From Flavobacterium oreochromis (GTDB lineage: Bacteria > Bacteroidota > Bacteroidia > Flavobacteriales > Flavobacteriaceae): a DNA stretch of 64,000 nt. Both the position numbers and the translations under genes were made by a program. This document shows, one piece after another, positions 50,590 to 62,516 of the stretch; positions within the stretch are counted from its first letter, which is position 1; every line of letters starts with the position of its first letter. The stretch is from assembly GCF_019565455.1 (NCBI RefSeq), contig NZ_CP067377.1, positions 2,796,001 through 2,860,000 of the forward strand, written 5' to 3'. The notes beneath the pieces are model-generated. The model worked only from the letters and a program-made list of their open reading frames with translations, was not told the DNA's origin and searched no databases.

Positions 50590-52991
50590 TTAATATAAAC
50601 TAGGGAATTTGCTAGGATTAGATTCGTGCATAATTTCATACACTTTTTCAAAAATATCCTCAACAGAAGGTTTTGAAAAATAATCTCCATCAGTTCCATA
50701 TGCTGGGCGGTGTGCTCTAGCAGTAAGTGTTTCAGGCTGACTATCTAGATGTTTATAGGCTTTCTGTTCTTCTACAATTTGTTGTAAAATATAAGCAGCT
50801 GCACCACCAGGAACATCTTCGTCAACAATTAGTAAACGGTTTGTTTTAGCTACAGACTTCACAATATCATGATTAATGTCAAAAGGAAGTAATGATTGTA
50901 TATCAATAATTTCAACATCAATACCCATTTCAAGTAATTCTTTTGCTGCTTGTTCTACTAAACGTAAAGTGGAACCGTATGAAACAATTGTTATGTCCTT
51001 TCCTTCTTTTAGTGTTTCAGTAATACCTATAGGAGTTTTAAATTCACCTATATTAGTAGGCATTTTTTCTTTTAATCGGTATCCATTTAGACACTCTACT
51101 ACTAATGCAGGTTCATCAGTTTCTAATAGAGTATTGTAAAAACCAGCTGCTTTAGTCATATTACGAGGAACTAATACATGAATTCCACGAATTGCATTTA
51201 TGATCATTCCCATTGGTGATCCTGAATGCCAAATACCTTCTAAACGATGTCCGCGAGTTCTGATGATTAAAGGTGATTTCTGACGGCCTGCTGTACGATA
51301 TTGTAATGTTGCAAGATCATCACTCATAATTTGGATAGCGTATAGTAAGTAGTCTAAATACTGTATTTCAGCTATAGGTCTTAAGCCTCTCATAGCCATA
51401 CCAATTCCTTGTCCTAAGATGGTAGCTTCTCTTATACCTGCATCGCTTACACGCATTTCACCATATTTTTCTTGCATTCCTTCTAAGCCTTGGTTTACGT
51501 CTCCAATATTTCCTGAGTCTTCACCAAAAATTAAAGTTTGTGGATATTTTGCAAAAATAGCATCAAAATTGTCTCTTATAATTAAACGAGCATCTACCTC
51601 TTCAGAGTTTTCATTATAAGTAGGTTTTACTTCATTAATAGCGTATATATTATTTTCTGATTGAGAAAACAAATGAGAGCTAAATTTAGGTTGAATCTTA
51701 TCTATGTATTGTGCAATCCAATTTGCTAAAGTTGATTTACTATTTTCTTGAATAAGCATTCTGACTACTTTACGAGCGGTAGTTATAATGTCTTTACGAA
51801 TAGGTTCTTTAATAGAGATTAAATCATTAGCATATTTTTCTATGAATACCTTATTTGCTGATTCAGAGGCAACAGATTGTAAAATAGTTATCAGTTCATC
51901 TCTTTCAGATTTTATAGGATTTGAAAAATTAGCCCAAGCTGTTTTTTTACCTTCTAAAACATCTTTTTGGCTTGCGTGTCAATTTCGTCTAATTCTTCTG
52001 TTGTAGCTAAACTATTTTCTAATAGCCATTTGCGCATTTGAGATAAGCAGTCAAATTCTGTTTCCCAAGCTAAACGTTCAGCTGATTTGTAACGTTCATG
52101 TGATCCAGAGGTAGAGTGCCCTTGTGGTTGTGTTAATTCATTAACATGAATTAAAACAGGAACATGCTCTTCTCTAGCTATTCTAGAGGCTTGTTGATAA
52201 GTTTCTACTAGAGCAGGATAGTCCCATCCCTTTACGTTAAGTATTTCGAAACCGTTATTTTCTTCATCTCTTTGGAAACCTTTTAGGATTTCAGAAATAT
52301 TTTCTTTTGTAGTCTGATAACGAGCATGTACTGAAATTCCGTATTCATCATCCCATACACTCATTACCATAGGAACTTGTAAAACACCAGCAGCATTAAT
52401 TGTTTCAAAGAATAATCCTTCTGATGTAGAGGCATTTCCTATAGTTCCCCAAGCTACTTCATTTCCTTTTACAGAAAAATTAGTAGTATTTATTCCTTCT
52501 ACATTTCTAAATATTTTAGATGCTTGTGCTAATCCTAATAAGCGAGGCATTTGTCCTGCTGTAGGCGAAATATCAGCACTTGAGTTTTTTTGCTTGGTTA
52601 AGTCATTCCAATTGCCATTTTCATCTAATGAATGTGTGGCAAAGTGACCTCCCATTTGACGACCAGCACTCATAGGATCAAATGCTAAATCAGTATGTCC
52701 GTAAAGACCTGCAAAGAATTGCTCAATAGTTAAAGCACCTATGGCCATCATAAAAGTTTGGTCACGATAATAACCTGAACGAAAATCACCATTTTGGAAC
52801 GCTTTTGCTAAAGCAAGTTGAGGAACTTCTTTTCCATCTCCAAAAATACCAAATTTTGCTTTTCCTGTTAAAACTTCTTTACGACCTAGTAAACTACACT
52901 CGCGACTAATGCGTGCAATTTTGTAATCATTTAAAACTTCTGTTTTAAAATCTTCAAAAGTTAATTCTTTTTTTTCTTCTACTTGTGCCAT
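50590..52991 (-). pseudogene. Fused 2-oxoacid dehydrogenase E1 alpha-beta (one frameshift)
   Basis: Thiamine-diphosphate decarboxylase component of a branched-chain-type 2-oxoacid dehydrogenase complex, alpha and beta parts in one chain of about 800 aa. Alpha part (52991-51954): FRSGYYRDQTFMMAIGALT, AGRQMGGHFATHSLDENG and the TPP-site stretch AWGTIGNASTSEGLFFETIN. Beta part (to 50590): FGEDSGNIGDVNQGLEGM, VSDAGIREATILGQGIGMAM, IIRTRGHRLEGIWHSGSPMG and LLIVDEDVPGGAAAYI. The break near 51960 is five A's where six fit. E2/E3 genes are not in the window. Confidence 0.9.
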
Positions 52992-53167
52992 TTTCTTAAA
53001 TGTAAGTACGCAAATTTAATTAAAAAGCTGTTATGTTGTGCTTTATTTTGAAAAAATAAAATTTAATTATTCGTATTTTTAATTCGATATAATCTTTTTA
53101 ATTATTTATTTTTTAAATAAATATTGTTTTTGGTTAGATATGTTTAATTAAAAAAGGTTTTTTTGAT

Positions 53168-55972
53168 TTAAAACCATTTTCTGTTGAAAATACCTAAAAG
53201 TGTTTTGGGATTAATTGTAAATTGAAAGCGTATTTTTTCTGTATAATTTTTTTGACCTATTTCCCATCCATTTTTAGAATAGATAGGACAGTATATTTCA
53301 AAGTAATCAGGGACAATATTAAAGTGAATTCCAGTATCATAGACAAAGTTAGGATCATGGTATTTGTTTTTGTATAAGCCAATATCTCCATATAATTGAA
53401 TCCATTTCCATAATGAAGAAGTTATATTAAGTGCTGTAAGCCATTGATTAGCGTAGGGATTGTTGAATTTTGATTTAAATCCACCTTCAGCTATAATGAT
53501 TTGTTGACTGAAAAAGCCAGATTTTTCACTTCTTCCATAAAAAGAGTAATCAAAGAGGTAATCTTTTGGACGGTCTAGACCAAAATCATAATAGGAAGAA
53601 TTTGTGTTTTTATATAGGAATAAACCACCGTAAAAACGGAATCCAATTTGATAATTGTTTTCAAAAAGTTTTCTATAGCTTATTTCACTAATATATTTCG
53701 CAAATTCATTACCTATTTGTATCTGATTTGAAACATAATATCCTTTGGCAGTTTCATTATTTCCAAAAGAATAACGCGCATTAAAAACGGAGTATCTTAA
53801 TGGAGATAAAGTGTCTTTTGATAAAGGACTGAATTCTTTATTCACGAAAACATGTCTGAAAGAAAGGCTTTTATATTCGTTCTTTGTAATATCTAAATTT
53901 CGAAAACGAAATGTAAGCGCAGGAATAATTCTGAAATAAGAAGCATTTTGGATATAATGGTAATAGGAACTGGATAAAGTAAAACGAGTTTGAAAATTAT
54001 GATTAGAAGGTTTATTGAGTGAATACCCTACAAATCCACTTCCTGTAAATGATTGGGCATTAAATGAATAACTAGGACTTATTTCATAATTAAAAGGGCG
54101 CGCTATAAAACTTTCATTATTAAATATTAAAGAAAGTAATACACCATCATAAACATTATAATCTATGTTAGGATAGTAAAAGATTTGATTTCGTTTAGAG
54201 TCTTCTAAATCTCTAAAAAAAGTAAAACGAAATGGTCGGTTCGTTTTAAAAAAAGGAGTGGTTTTATAATTGTTTTTTTTATTTAATTCGGGGAAAAAAA
54301 TATTTTCATTAATGATAAATTGATCTAGTTCTTTTCTGTTAAAAATTAAGGTAGTATCTTTTTCAAAATTGGGAATAATCCATTTTTGAAAAATCTTTTC
54401 TTTATTTTTATAACCGCTTAAAGTAAAAGGAATATTAGAATTTTGATTTTTTTTAATTTCTAATTCAATTTGATTGTTATTGTTTTTAATTTTTCCAAAA
54501 TGATAATCAACAAATTCTTTAGATGGAATTAATTCATTAAAAAACCAATCTATATTTTTTTGTGCATTCTTTTTTAAAATTTTTTCAAAATCAGTACTAG
54601 TACAAAATTGTTGATGATTAATTGTTATAAATTCTTGAATGCTTTTTTCTAAGGATTGGTCTTCTAAATAGTTTTCAAGGTATTTAAAAATTAAGCCTGC
54701 TTTGTATTTAAGTGCGATTTGTTCATTGAACTTGCTTAAGTTATTTTTAGGCGTATTAAGGGCTTGATCTAATGTTTTTCTAGCCATCATAAGATAGGCA
54801 TGATAATATTGTTCGTTGAATTTCGCACTTATTAATTCATAACCTCTTAGAATTTTAAATCGGTTTAGAGTTCCTGCTAAATTTATATTAGGGTAGTACT
54901 CTTCAATATAATTGATTAAATAATAGAGTTGAATAGCATCTAATAAATAATGATCTTTTCTCCAATCTATATTTAAATTTGATTTTAAAAAGTTTTGTGA
55001 GTAAATTTTTAAAAATTTTAATTCATATAAAAAGCTATTAGGAAAAGGACTTAAAATATTAGGTAATTGATTGAGTCCGTAAAAAGGATTTCGGTCATAA
55101 TCTACCTGTGATATTAGGAACTTGTTTGTTTTAGATTTGCCTAAATGTTTTTGAAAGTAGTTGATAATTCTATCAATAACAAGGAATTTTTGGATGTCAT
55201 TAATGTTTTTACTATCTAAATTTGTGACAATAGTCATATTATCATTAGAAATAGTTTCAAAAGTTTTATCCTTTTCTATAATAAATTGGTATTCTTTTAA
55301 ATTTTTACTTTTAAATGTTTTAGAATCTATTGGGTCTAGGTTAGAGCTAATTTTGTATTGATTAGGTAGTTCAAATGAAAAAATCATTTCATCAATTGAT
55401 TCGTAGGTAGCATCCTCTGTATTTTCGTTACTATATAAGACCGCAGTATTACTATTTATTTGTCTATTAACTAGTAAAAAACAATCTTTTAAATAAAAAT
55501 CATCTTTATTAACTCCCCATCTAGTGAATTTACTATTAGGTATTTTAAGTTCATAATCTAATTGTATTTCTACAAAATCATTTGGCTTTAAACTGGGAAT
55601 ATCAATTGAAAATAGATCAATTTTATCAGGGATTCTTAAAGGAGAAACTATAGTATTATTAACTTTTATTGAGTTTAGAAATGTCTCTCCTCTTTCATTT
55701 TTGTTTGATAGATGAAAATTTCGAACAAATTGATCAGATAATTTTTTTCCAAGAGGTGTTTGCCTATTAGAGTAACTATGATTCCAATCATTGAATATTA
55801 GCTTATTGATAGGATATGGATATTGATTTTTGTAAATAATTTTTTGATGAACAACTAATTTTTGGGAGTGAGGTTCTAATACTACTTTGCAATCTAAAGA
55901 TTGTTGACTATATGTACGATTTACATTATTAAGTGTAAATAACCAAATGAATATAAGAAAGTGTTGTTTCAA
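53168..55972 (-). CDS. M1-peptidase-like protein fused to an outer-membrane beta-barrel
   Basis: 934 aa. Signal peptide (IFIWLFTLNNVNRTYSQQ), then an N-terminal beta domain and helical region resembling M1 (gluzincin) aminopeptidases: VVHQKIIYKNQYPYPINKLI, FNDWNHSYSN, ISQVDYDRNPFYGLNQLP. No HExxH motif is present, so zinc catalysis is unlikely. From about residue 600 the sequence alternates as a barrel (FTGSGFVGYSLNKPS, TRFTLSSSYYHYIQNA, QIGFRFYGGLFLYKN) and ends KTLLGIFNRKWF, a typical barrel terminus. Probably an outer-membrane protein with a periplasmic pseudo-enzyme. Confidence 0.75.
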   Translation of the reverse strand: MKQHFLIFIWLFTLNNVNRTYSQQSLDCKVVLEPHSQKLVVHQKIIYKNQYPYPINKLIFNDWNHSYSNRQTPLGKKLSDQFVRNFHLSNKNERGETFLNSIKVNNTIVSPLRIPDKIDLFSIDIPSLKPNDFVEIQLDYELKIPNSKFTRWGVNKDDFYLKDCFLLVNRQINSNTAVLYSNENTEDATYESIDEMIFSFELPNQYKISSNLDPIDSKTFKSKNLKEYQFIIEKDKTFETISNDNMTIVTNLDSKNINDIQKFLVIDRIINYFQKHLGKSKTNKFLISQVDYDRNPFYGLNQLPNILSPFPNSFLYELKFLKIYSQNFLKSNLNIDWRKDHYLLDAIQLYYLINYIEEYYPNINLAGTLNRFKILRGYELISAKFNEQYYHAYLMMARKTLDQALNTPKNNLSKFNEQIALKYKAGLIFKYLENYLEDQSLEKSIQEFITINHQQFCTSTDFEKILKKNAQKNIDWFFNELIPSKEFVDYHFGKIKNNNNQIELEIKKNQNSNIPFTLSGYKNKEKIFQKWIIPNFEKDTTLIFNRKELDQFIINENIFFPELNKKNNYKTTPFFKTNRPFRFTFFRDLEDSKRNQIFYYPNIDYNVYDGVLLSLIFNNESFIARPFNYEISPSYSFNAQSFTGSGFVGYSLNKPSNHNFQTRFTLSSSYYHYIQNASYFRIIPALTFRFRNLDITKNEYKSLSFRHVFVNKEFSPLSKDTLSPLRYSVFNARYSFGNNETAKGYYVSNQIQIGNEFAKYISEISYRKLFENNYQIGFRFYGGLFLYKNTNSSYYDFGLDRPKDYLFDYSFYGRSEKSGFFSQQIIIAEGGFKSKFNNPYANQWLTALNITSSLWKWIQLYGDIGLYKNKYHDPNFVYDTGIHFNIVPDYFEIYCPIYSKNGWEIGQKNYTEKIRFQFTINPKTLLGIFNRKWF

Positions 55973-56272
55973 AATTTTAGTTTTATTGCAATATAAATAA
56001 AGAAATTTAAATTATTAGGTTATGTAAATAAACGAAAGTTATTTTTTTGTTCTATATGATTCTTGGAAATAGTAAGTATTGAGGAATTATTAATTTATAT
56101 TTAAAAATATGAATTATCAATATTTTTTAACCCTTTTTGTGTTGTTTTTAATATATATTTACTGGTTGAAAGAATAGTTTGTAAAATTATGTTAAAAATT
56201 GTTTTCAAATTATTATGAGTAGAATTTATAGGAAAAAGTAGGCCATTTAAATATTAAAAATAAAAAAAGCAT
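55973..56272. other. Divergent intergenic region
   Basis: 300 bases between the barrel protein and the M28 peptidase genes. Very AT-rich; no unambiguous promoter pair or hairpin. Confidence 0.4.
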
Positions 56273-57448
56273 ATGAAAAAAATCATCTTTTTATTTCTTT
56301 TGACTTTTGTTCAATCTTTTGTAAGTCAGACTTTTGTGCAAAGATATGCGGATGTAGTCGGGCAAGTGTCACAAGATAATATAACTAGTTATTTGACTGA
56401 ATTTGAAAGTTTAGGGGTAAAATATAGAGGTACTCAAGCATTAGAAAATACTTATCAATGGCTTGTTAATAAGTACAAATCTTATGGTTATACAGATACA
56501 CAAATAGTAACAGATAGTTATACTTATTCAGGTACTACATGTAAAAATTTAGTTGTAACTAAAACAGGAACTACTTATCCTAATACTTATATTGTTGTTT
56601 GTGGTCATTATGATAGTATAAATGGTAGGGGGACGAATGATAATGGGAGTGGTGTAGTTTCTATTTTAGAAATGGCACGACTGATAAAAGATATAAATAC
56701 AGAATACTCAATTAAATTTATTAATTTTAGTGGGGAAGAAGATAATCTAAAAGGGAGTCAGCATTATTTGAGTTCAGTTGTAAATGCTACTGTTCCTAAA
56801 ATGAATATTCGTTTAGTGTTTAATTTAGATGAGGTAGGAGGGGTATCTGATTTAGTAAATGATAAAATTACTTGTGAGAGAGATCAAAATAATACTCCTT
56901 TAGCTAACAATGTTCTTTCGGATACTTATACTCATGAATTGATGAGGTGTGTAGAATTATACTCACCGTTAAAAGCAGTATTGTCTTACGCATATGCTTC
57001 TGATTATATTCCGTTTGAGTTAAATAATGAAGTTATAACAGGTTTTTTTGAAACGAATGAAACATCACATAAACATACGCAAACCGATTTATTGGTTAAT
57101 ATGGATCCTGTTTATAATTATAAAGTAGCACAAGCAGCTTTGGGGGGATTATTGCATTTTTCAGCAGCTGAAACAATTCTTGCTTTAGATTCATTAGAAG
57201 AAACGAATACAATTTTATTTTATCCAAATATTTCTGAAAATATATTACAAATACATACAGAAGGAATGAATCTTAAAAAATTTAAAATTCAATTGTATGA
57301 TATAAGAGGAGTAAAGGTGGTTGAAAAAAAAATTTATCAGCCTGAGTCATTAGAAAAAATTGATATTACTAATTTTTCAAAAGGAGTTTATTTTGTTTTA
57401 TTTGAGAGTGATGAATTAAAAGTTAAGAAAAAAATCTTATTTCATTAA
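56273..57448 (+). CDS. Secreted M28 family metallopeptidase with T9SS sorting domain
   Basis: 391 aa. Signal peptide (MKKIIFLFLLTFVQSFVSQ). Peptidase family M28 zinc ligands appear in order: VVCGHYDSI (His), GTNDNGSGVVS (Asp), NFSGEEDNLKGSQHY (Glu), FNLDEVGG (Asp) and ETSHKHTQTD (His). From residue 310 a C-terminal type A sorting domain follows (LFYPNISENILQIH, FKIQLYDIRGVKVVEKK, TNFSKGVYFVLFES, VKKKILFH). This marks export by the type IX system. Likely an extracellular aminopeptidase. Confidence 0.93.
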   Translation: MKKIIFLFLLTFVQSFVSQTFVQRYADVVGQVSQDNITSYLTEFESLGVKYRGTQALENTYQWLVNKYKSYGYTDTQIVTDSYTYSGTTCKNLVVTKTGTTYPNTYIVVCGHYDSINGRGTNDNGSGVVSILEMARLIKDINTEYSIKFINFSGEEDNLKGSQHYLSSVVNATVPKMNIRLVFNLDEVGGVSDLVNDKITCERDQNNTPLANNVLSDTYTHELMRCVELYSPLKAVLSYAYASDYIPFELNNEVITGFFETNETSHKHTQTDLLVNMDPVYNYKVAQAALGGLLHFSAAETILALDSLEETNTILFYPNISENILQIHTEGMNLKKFKIQLYDIRGVKVVEKKIYQPESLEKIDITNFSKGVYFVLFESDELKVKKKILFH

Positions 57449-57467
57449 AAAAGGGTTTATAAAATAA

Positions 57468-57494
57468 ATAAGCTTCACCAAAAGTGAAGCTTAT
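57468..57494. terminator. Hairpin after the M28 gene
   Basis: ATAAGCTTCAC/GTGAAGCTTAT stem with loop CAAAA. It has only a short T-tract; probably a shared terminator between convergent genes. Confidence 0.6.
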
Positions 57495-57586
57495 AATACA
57501 AACCAACCTAATTAATTTATTATATTAGTATTAAACTAAATATGAATTAAATTCTTAATTTATCATTAGACAAATAGTGTGCCAAT

Positions 57587-60394
57587 TCATAATTTATTTT
57601 TTAAATAAATTCCAGTAATTGATTTTTTATTTTTTGCTACTTGCTCTGGTGTACCAAAAGCTAATAATTGCCCACCATTTTCACCTCCTTCAGGACCTAG
57701 ATCTATAATGTAATCTGCACATTTAATCATATCTAGATTGTGCTCAATGACTAATATAGAATGGCCTTTTTCTATTAGGGCATCAAATGATTTTAATAGC
57801 TTTTTTATATCATGAAAATGTAGGCCTGTTGTGGGTTCATCAAAAATAAAAAGAGCTTTGTCTTTTGTAGCTCCTTTAACTAAAAAAAGACGCAAGTTTA
57901 ATACGTTGTGCTTCACCTCCAGATAATGTTGAGGAAGATTGTCCTAATTGTACATAGCCTAATCCAACATCTTGTAAGGGTTGTAATTTTAGTACTATTT
58001 TGTTCTGATTTTTAGCTTTAAAGAAATCTAAAGCATCATCTATAGTTAATTTAAGAATGTCATCTATATTTTTTCCTTCAAATTGAACTTCTAAAATTTC
58101 TTTTTTAAAGCGTTTTCCATTACATGTTTCACAAGGTAATGAAACATCTGCCATGAAAACCATTTCTACATTTATTGTTCCCTCTCCTTTACAACTTTCA
58201 CATCTTCCTCCCTCTACGTTAAAAGAGAAGTGTTTAGGTTGGTATCCTCTTAGTTTAGAAACTTTTTCTTTAGCAAATAGGTCACGAATATCGTCGTATG
58301 CCTTTATATAGGTAACAGGGTTAGAACGAGAACTACGGCCTATAGGATTTTGATCTACATATTCTACATGTTTAATATGGGAATAGTTTCCTGATATTTC
58401 AGTAAATTCTCCTGGTTTTTCACTAACTCCTTCTAATTGTTTTTGTAATGCGGGATAAAGTATTTTTTTGACTAATGTACTTTTTCCTGAACCTGATACA
58501 CCAGTAATAATTGTTAACACATCAAGAGGTATAGTAACGTCTAAATTTTGTAAATTATTTTCTCGAGCACCAATAATGTCTATATGATTTTTGAATTTTC
58601 TTCTTTTTTGAGGGGTATCTATTGTTTGTTTTCCATTTAAATATTGCGAGGTAAGAGAATTTGATTGTAAAATTTCTTCATAAGTACCTTGTGCTACTAA
58701 ATTACCACCATAAGTACCTGCTTCAGGACCAATATCTATAATCATATCAGCTGACTTCATGATATCTTCATCATGCTCTACGACGATTACAGTATTACCT
58801 AAATCACGTAATGATTCTAACACTCTTGTTAGTTTTTCAGTATCTTTAGGATGTAATCCTATACTCGGCTCGTCTAATATATACATAGATCCTACAAGAC
58901 TGCTTCCTAATGATGTAGCTAGGTTAATGCGTTGTGATTCACCACCAGAAAGAGTGGCAGAATTCCGGTTGAGAGTTAAATAATCTAAACCTACATTTTC
59001 TAAAAAAGCTAAACGGTTGTTAATTTCTATAAGCAATCGTTTTGCTACTTTTGCGTCGTATTCAGATAATTTTAATTCTTTAAAGAAAGGAATTAATTTT
59101 CGAATGGGTAAATCTACAAGTTCCGGTAATGTTTTGCGTTCTATTTTTACATAACTGGCTTCTGGTCTTAATCGTTTTCCTTTGCAAGTTGTACACTTTG
59201 TTTTACCTCTATAACGTGATAATAATACACGATTTTGAATTTTGTAGTTTTTTTCTTCTAATTCTTTAAAAAAGGTGTTGAGTCCTTCAAAATATTGATT
59301 TCCTTCCCAAATTAATTGTTTTTGTGATTCTTCTAGTTCAAAGTAAGGTTTGTGAATAGGAAAACTGAATTTATGTGAATTATTTACTAATTGATCACGA
59401 TACCAGCTCATACTTTCTCCTTTCCAAGGGGCAATACAGTTTTCATATACAGATAATGCTGTATTAGGGATCACTAAATCATGATCTATGCCTATTATAT
59501 TACCATATCCTTCACAAGTAGGACAAGCTCCATAGGGATTATTAAAACTGAACAAGTGAATATTGGGTTCTAAAAAAGAAAGTCCATCTAATTCAAAATT
59601 AGCACTAAATGTTATTTTTTCTGAATTATTGAATTCTTGTAAGTAACAAAAACCTTTACCTTCATAAAAAGCAGTTTGAACGGCATCGGCTAATCTATTA
59701 TAAAAATCTTCTTCATGTCTAATTACTAAACGGTCAATAATTAGTAAAATATCTTTGCCTGTATAAAATTCTTTTTTATTAATATCTTCCGAATCTGTAA
59801 ATTCGTCTAAACGAATAGTCTCATTATTAATTAATATTCTACTAAAACCTTGTTGTAGAAGAACTTTTAGTTTATTTTCTAAAGTTCTTCCTTCTTCTAG
59901 ATATATAGGTGCTAGAAGAAGGTAGCGACTTCCTTCTTCTAATTTTTCAACATATTGTATTACGTCTGTTACAGTATTTTTTTTTACTTCTAAACCAGAA
60001 ATAGGTGAGTAAGTTTTTCCAATCCGCGCAAATAGTAGTTTTAGGTAATCATAAATTTCGGTAGAAGTGCCTACAGTAGATCTTGCATTCGTCGTGTTTA
60101 CTTTTTGTTCTATTGCTACAGCTGGAGCAATTCCTTTTATGTAATCTACTTTTGGTTTATCAAGTCTGCCTAAAAACTGTCGAGCATAACTTGAGAGACT
60201 TTCAACATACCTACGTTGTCCTTCTGCATACAACGTATCAAATGCTAAGCTAGATTTACCAGAACCTGATAATCCTGTAATAACTACTAATTTATTTCTT
60301 GGGATTGCAACATCTAAATTTTTTAAATTATGAATTTGCGCTCCTTTTATGAGTATATTTTTTTAGGGTCTAAAGTATGAATATCTTGTATCAT
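57587..60394 (-). pseudogene. uvrA: Excinuclease ABC subunit A (two frameshifts)
   Basis: Damage-recognition ATPase of nucleotide excision repair. From ATG 60394: MIQDIHTLDPKK, broken at seven A's where eight restore NILIKGAQIHNLKNLDV and the first Walker A (GLSGSGKSS). The main frame (to 57876) has CxxC zinc modules (CPTCEGYG, CTTCKGKR, CESCKGEG, CETCNGKR), both signatures ([18 protein letters not shown]) and the second Walker A GVSGSGKST. One extra T near 57890 breaks LASFLVKG; the last frame holds [17 protein letters not shown]. About 935 aa joined. TACCTTTG (60423-60416) is a -7 candidate. Confidence 0.93.
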
Positions 60395-60795
60395 TCTAAA
60401 CAAAACGAATTTGTACAAAGGTAAATAAATATAATTTCAAAATAAGGATGTATAAAATTTCATTTTCTTGACTTTTTATATGAGTAATAGTATTTTATTG
60501 CTTCTAATACAATAAAAAAGAGATTTATATTTTTAGTTTAAATGAGTCTTATAATTCTTTTAATAATCAATTAATTGATTATTTTAAAAAATGTTATTAA
60601 GGATTTAAAAAATCATTTAGAATGACTTTTTAAAGTATATAAACAGTATAAAATGCTAAAAGAGGCTAAAGCTGGGGTAATAAAGTTGTGTTTTAGTAAA
60701 TAAATTTTAAAATAATAGCTTAATTTTTTTATTTAAATCATTCGTTATAATTCTTTTTATATCAAATAAGTAAGAGGTATATATTAATAAAAACT
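60395..60795. other. Intergenic region upstream of uvrA
   Basis: 400 AT-rich bases. It contains the likely uvrA -7 element near the left edge and nothing else recognisable. Confidence 0.4.
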
Positions 60796-61464
60796 TTAAT
60801 TTTTAATAGTTTTTATATTTCGTATTAAAATTAAACTTTGCCAGATAGCTAGAGAAATGAATATTATGGGAATATAATTTTGAAAAGGGAATAGTTTGTA
60901 ATTTATAGTTTTGTTTAAGCATACGATGAGAGTAAACATACCTGTAAAGGTACCTACTGAAGCACCAAAAGTATACAAAATCAAATTTTTTTGTTGGGAA
61001 CTTATATAGTTTTCATTTATTAGATATAAATTCCAGCTGAACCAAAACGGAATTTGGGTGAAATTTAAAGTACTTAATACTATTCCTGTAATAAAAGGAT
61101 AGTTTATTAAATATGTAATGATAGAAGTGTATTGATTAGAGGCTTGTGGAGTACTTGGTTGTTTAGCTAAATAGGAAAGAAGTAGCAGAAATAGAATACT
61201 AAATAATGAAATTTTAATTTTTAATTTAGGATTTAATTTGATTTTAGAAATACTTTTAGCGGTATAATAAATAATTAAACTCTCGATCATTACTATGCCT
61301 AGTAAGTAAAATAGAGTAGGAGTTAGGTTGTTTTTTTTAAAATATTCTAAACCTATTATATTTAAATAACCAAGTGGTATTGAGCCTACAAAACTAATGG
61401 CAAAACCAATTGTGATATTTTTGAGTTTTTGATACATTTTGTTGTTTTGATGATTGGTTTTCAA
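60796..61464 (-). CDS. LysE-family membrane transporter
   Basis: 222 aa with six hydrophobic helices. The N-terminal stretch IGFAISFVGSIPLGYLNIIG matches the conserved first helix and loop (S-x-PLG-x-x) of LysE/RhtB exporters, which export amino acids or related small molecules. IMIESLIIYYTAKSI-like and FGASVGTFTGMFTLIVCL segments follow. The substrate is unknown. Last gene of a minus-strand cluster starting beyond the window edge. Confidence 0.78.
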   Translation of the reverse strand: MKTNHQNNKMYQKLKNITIGFAISFVGSIPLGYLNIIGLEYFKKNNLTPTLFYLLGIVMIESLIIYYTAKSISKIKLNPKLKIKISLFSILFLLLLSYLAKQPSTPQASNQYTSIITYLINYPFITGIVLSTLNFTQIPFWFSWNLYLINENYISSQQKNLILYTFGASVGTFTGMFTLIVCLNKTINYKLFPFQNYIPIIFISLAIWQSLILIRNIKTIKN

Positions 61465-61493
61465 TACGTGAAATTTTTAAATATTAAATGTAT

Positions 61494-62516
61494 TTAGACT
61501 TGTGTTAGTCTATAAAAATGTTCTTGATGTTTACGGTATTCACTCATCCCTTCTTTATAGTTTAAATAAGCGATCCCTTTTGTATGATTTTCTTGACTAA
61601 TTTGATACATATATGTAATATGACGGGCAATTTCTTTCCAAGCAAAAAAGATAGAATGATTAGGGTCGTAAATATGAGTAGGCTCACTTGCTGAACCATT
61701 TAGTTCTACGATCATAAAGTTTTTTCCGTTTTCTAATTCGTCCCAAGTATTATACATTAGGTCCATACGGCCATAATAAAATCCATCTATTTGCTGACAC
61801 ATAGTGTCAATTACTTTGGTCAGTTTTTCAGAAATTTTATGACTTATGTCTAGGAATTTAGTACCTCTACAATGATTACCGAAAGGTACAAGGTTATAAA
61901 CTTCTCCTTTGGGTAAAATATCTTGTATTTTGGAACCTAATTCTTTTTTTAAGGTATTTAATTGTAATTCATATCTAGGATCTTGTTTGATGAGTTTTTC
62001 AATACTGTTTTTTCCATCCCCTTTAATGATCATAAATTCTTTAGATACAATTCCTGTAATACGACCTTGTTTTTCATTAGGAAAACGAACGTAAAATATC
62101 CCAATTTCATTAGAAAAAGGAATTAATTCTTGAATTAAGTAATTAAACTGAACATTTTTATGGTAGTGTTTTAATTCATCAAGGGAATAAATTCGCTTTA
62201 CAGCACTTCCACGTAAACCTATATCAGGTTTTACTATAAAAGGAAAAGAAAGGGTATGATTATTAAGATTGTCTATTGATTCTTTATGATTTATTAAATG
62301 AGTTTTAGGATAGTATTTTTGAGGGATTAGTTTATAAATTTCATTTTTACTTTCATTAAAAAAGCCTCCATTTTTAATTGTTGGATTAACAGCATTAAAG
62401 AAGAATAAGGATCTAGAACGTAAAGCATAATATATCCATAAAAAGTAAATAGGGATGTAGAGTACTTGAAATGGCCAATATTCCCAATGTGTTAATTTGT
62501 GTATAAAAAGTTTCAT
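61494..62516 (-). CDS. ATP-grasp family ligase
   Basis: 340 aa of the D-Ala-D-Ala-ligase-like superfamily. An N-terminal hydrophobic segment (FQVLYIPIYFLWIYYALRSR) suggests membrane association. ATP-grasp parts: FPFIVKPDIGLRGSAVKRI (nucleotide lysine and loop), NYLIQELIPFSNEIGIFYVR, and the metal-binding end YGRMDLMY with FMIVELNGSASEPTHIYDP. Substrate unknown. The start overlaps the stop of the NRDE gene by one base. Confidence 0.82.
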   Translation of the reverse strand: MKLFIHKLTHWEYWPFQVLYIPIYFLWIYYALRSRSLFFFNAVNPTIKNGGFFNESKNEIYKLIPQKYYPKTHLINHKESIDNLNNHTLSFPFIVKPDIGLRGSAVKRIYSLDELKHYHKNVQFNYLIQELIPFSNEIGIFYVRFPNEKQGRITGIVSKEFMIIKGDGKNSIEKLIKQDPRYELQLNTLKKELGSKIQDILPKGEVYNLVPFGNHCRGTKFLDISHKISEKLTKVIDTMCQQIDGFYYGRMDLMYNTWDELENGKNFMIVELNGSASEPTHIYDPNHSIFFAWKEIARHITYMYQISQENHTKGIAYLNYKEGMSEYRKHQEHFYRLTQV

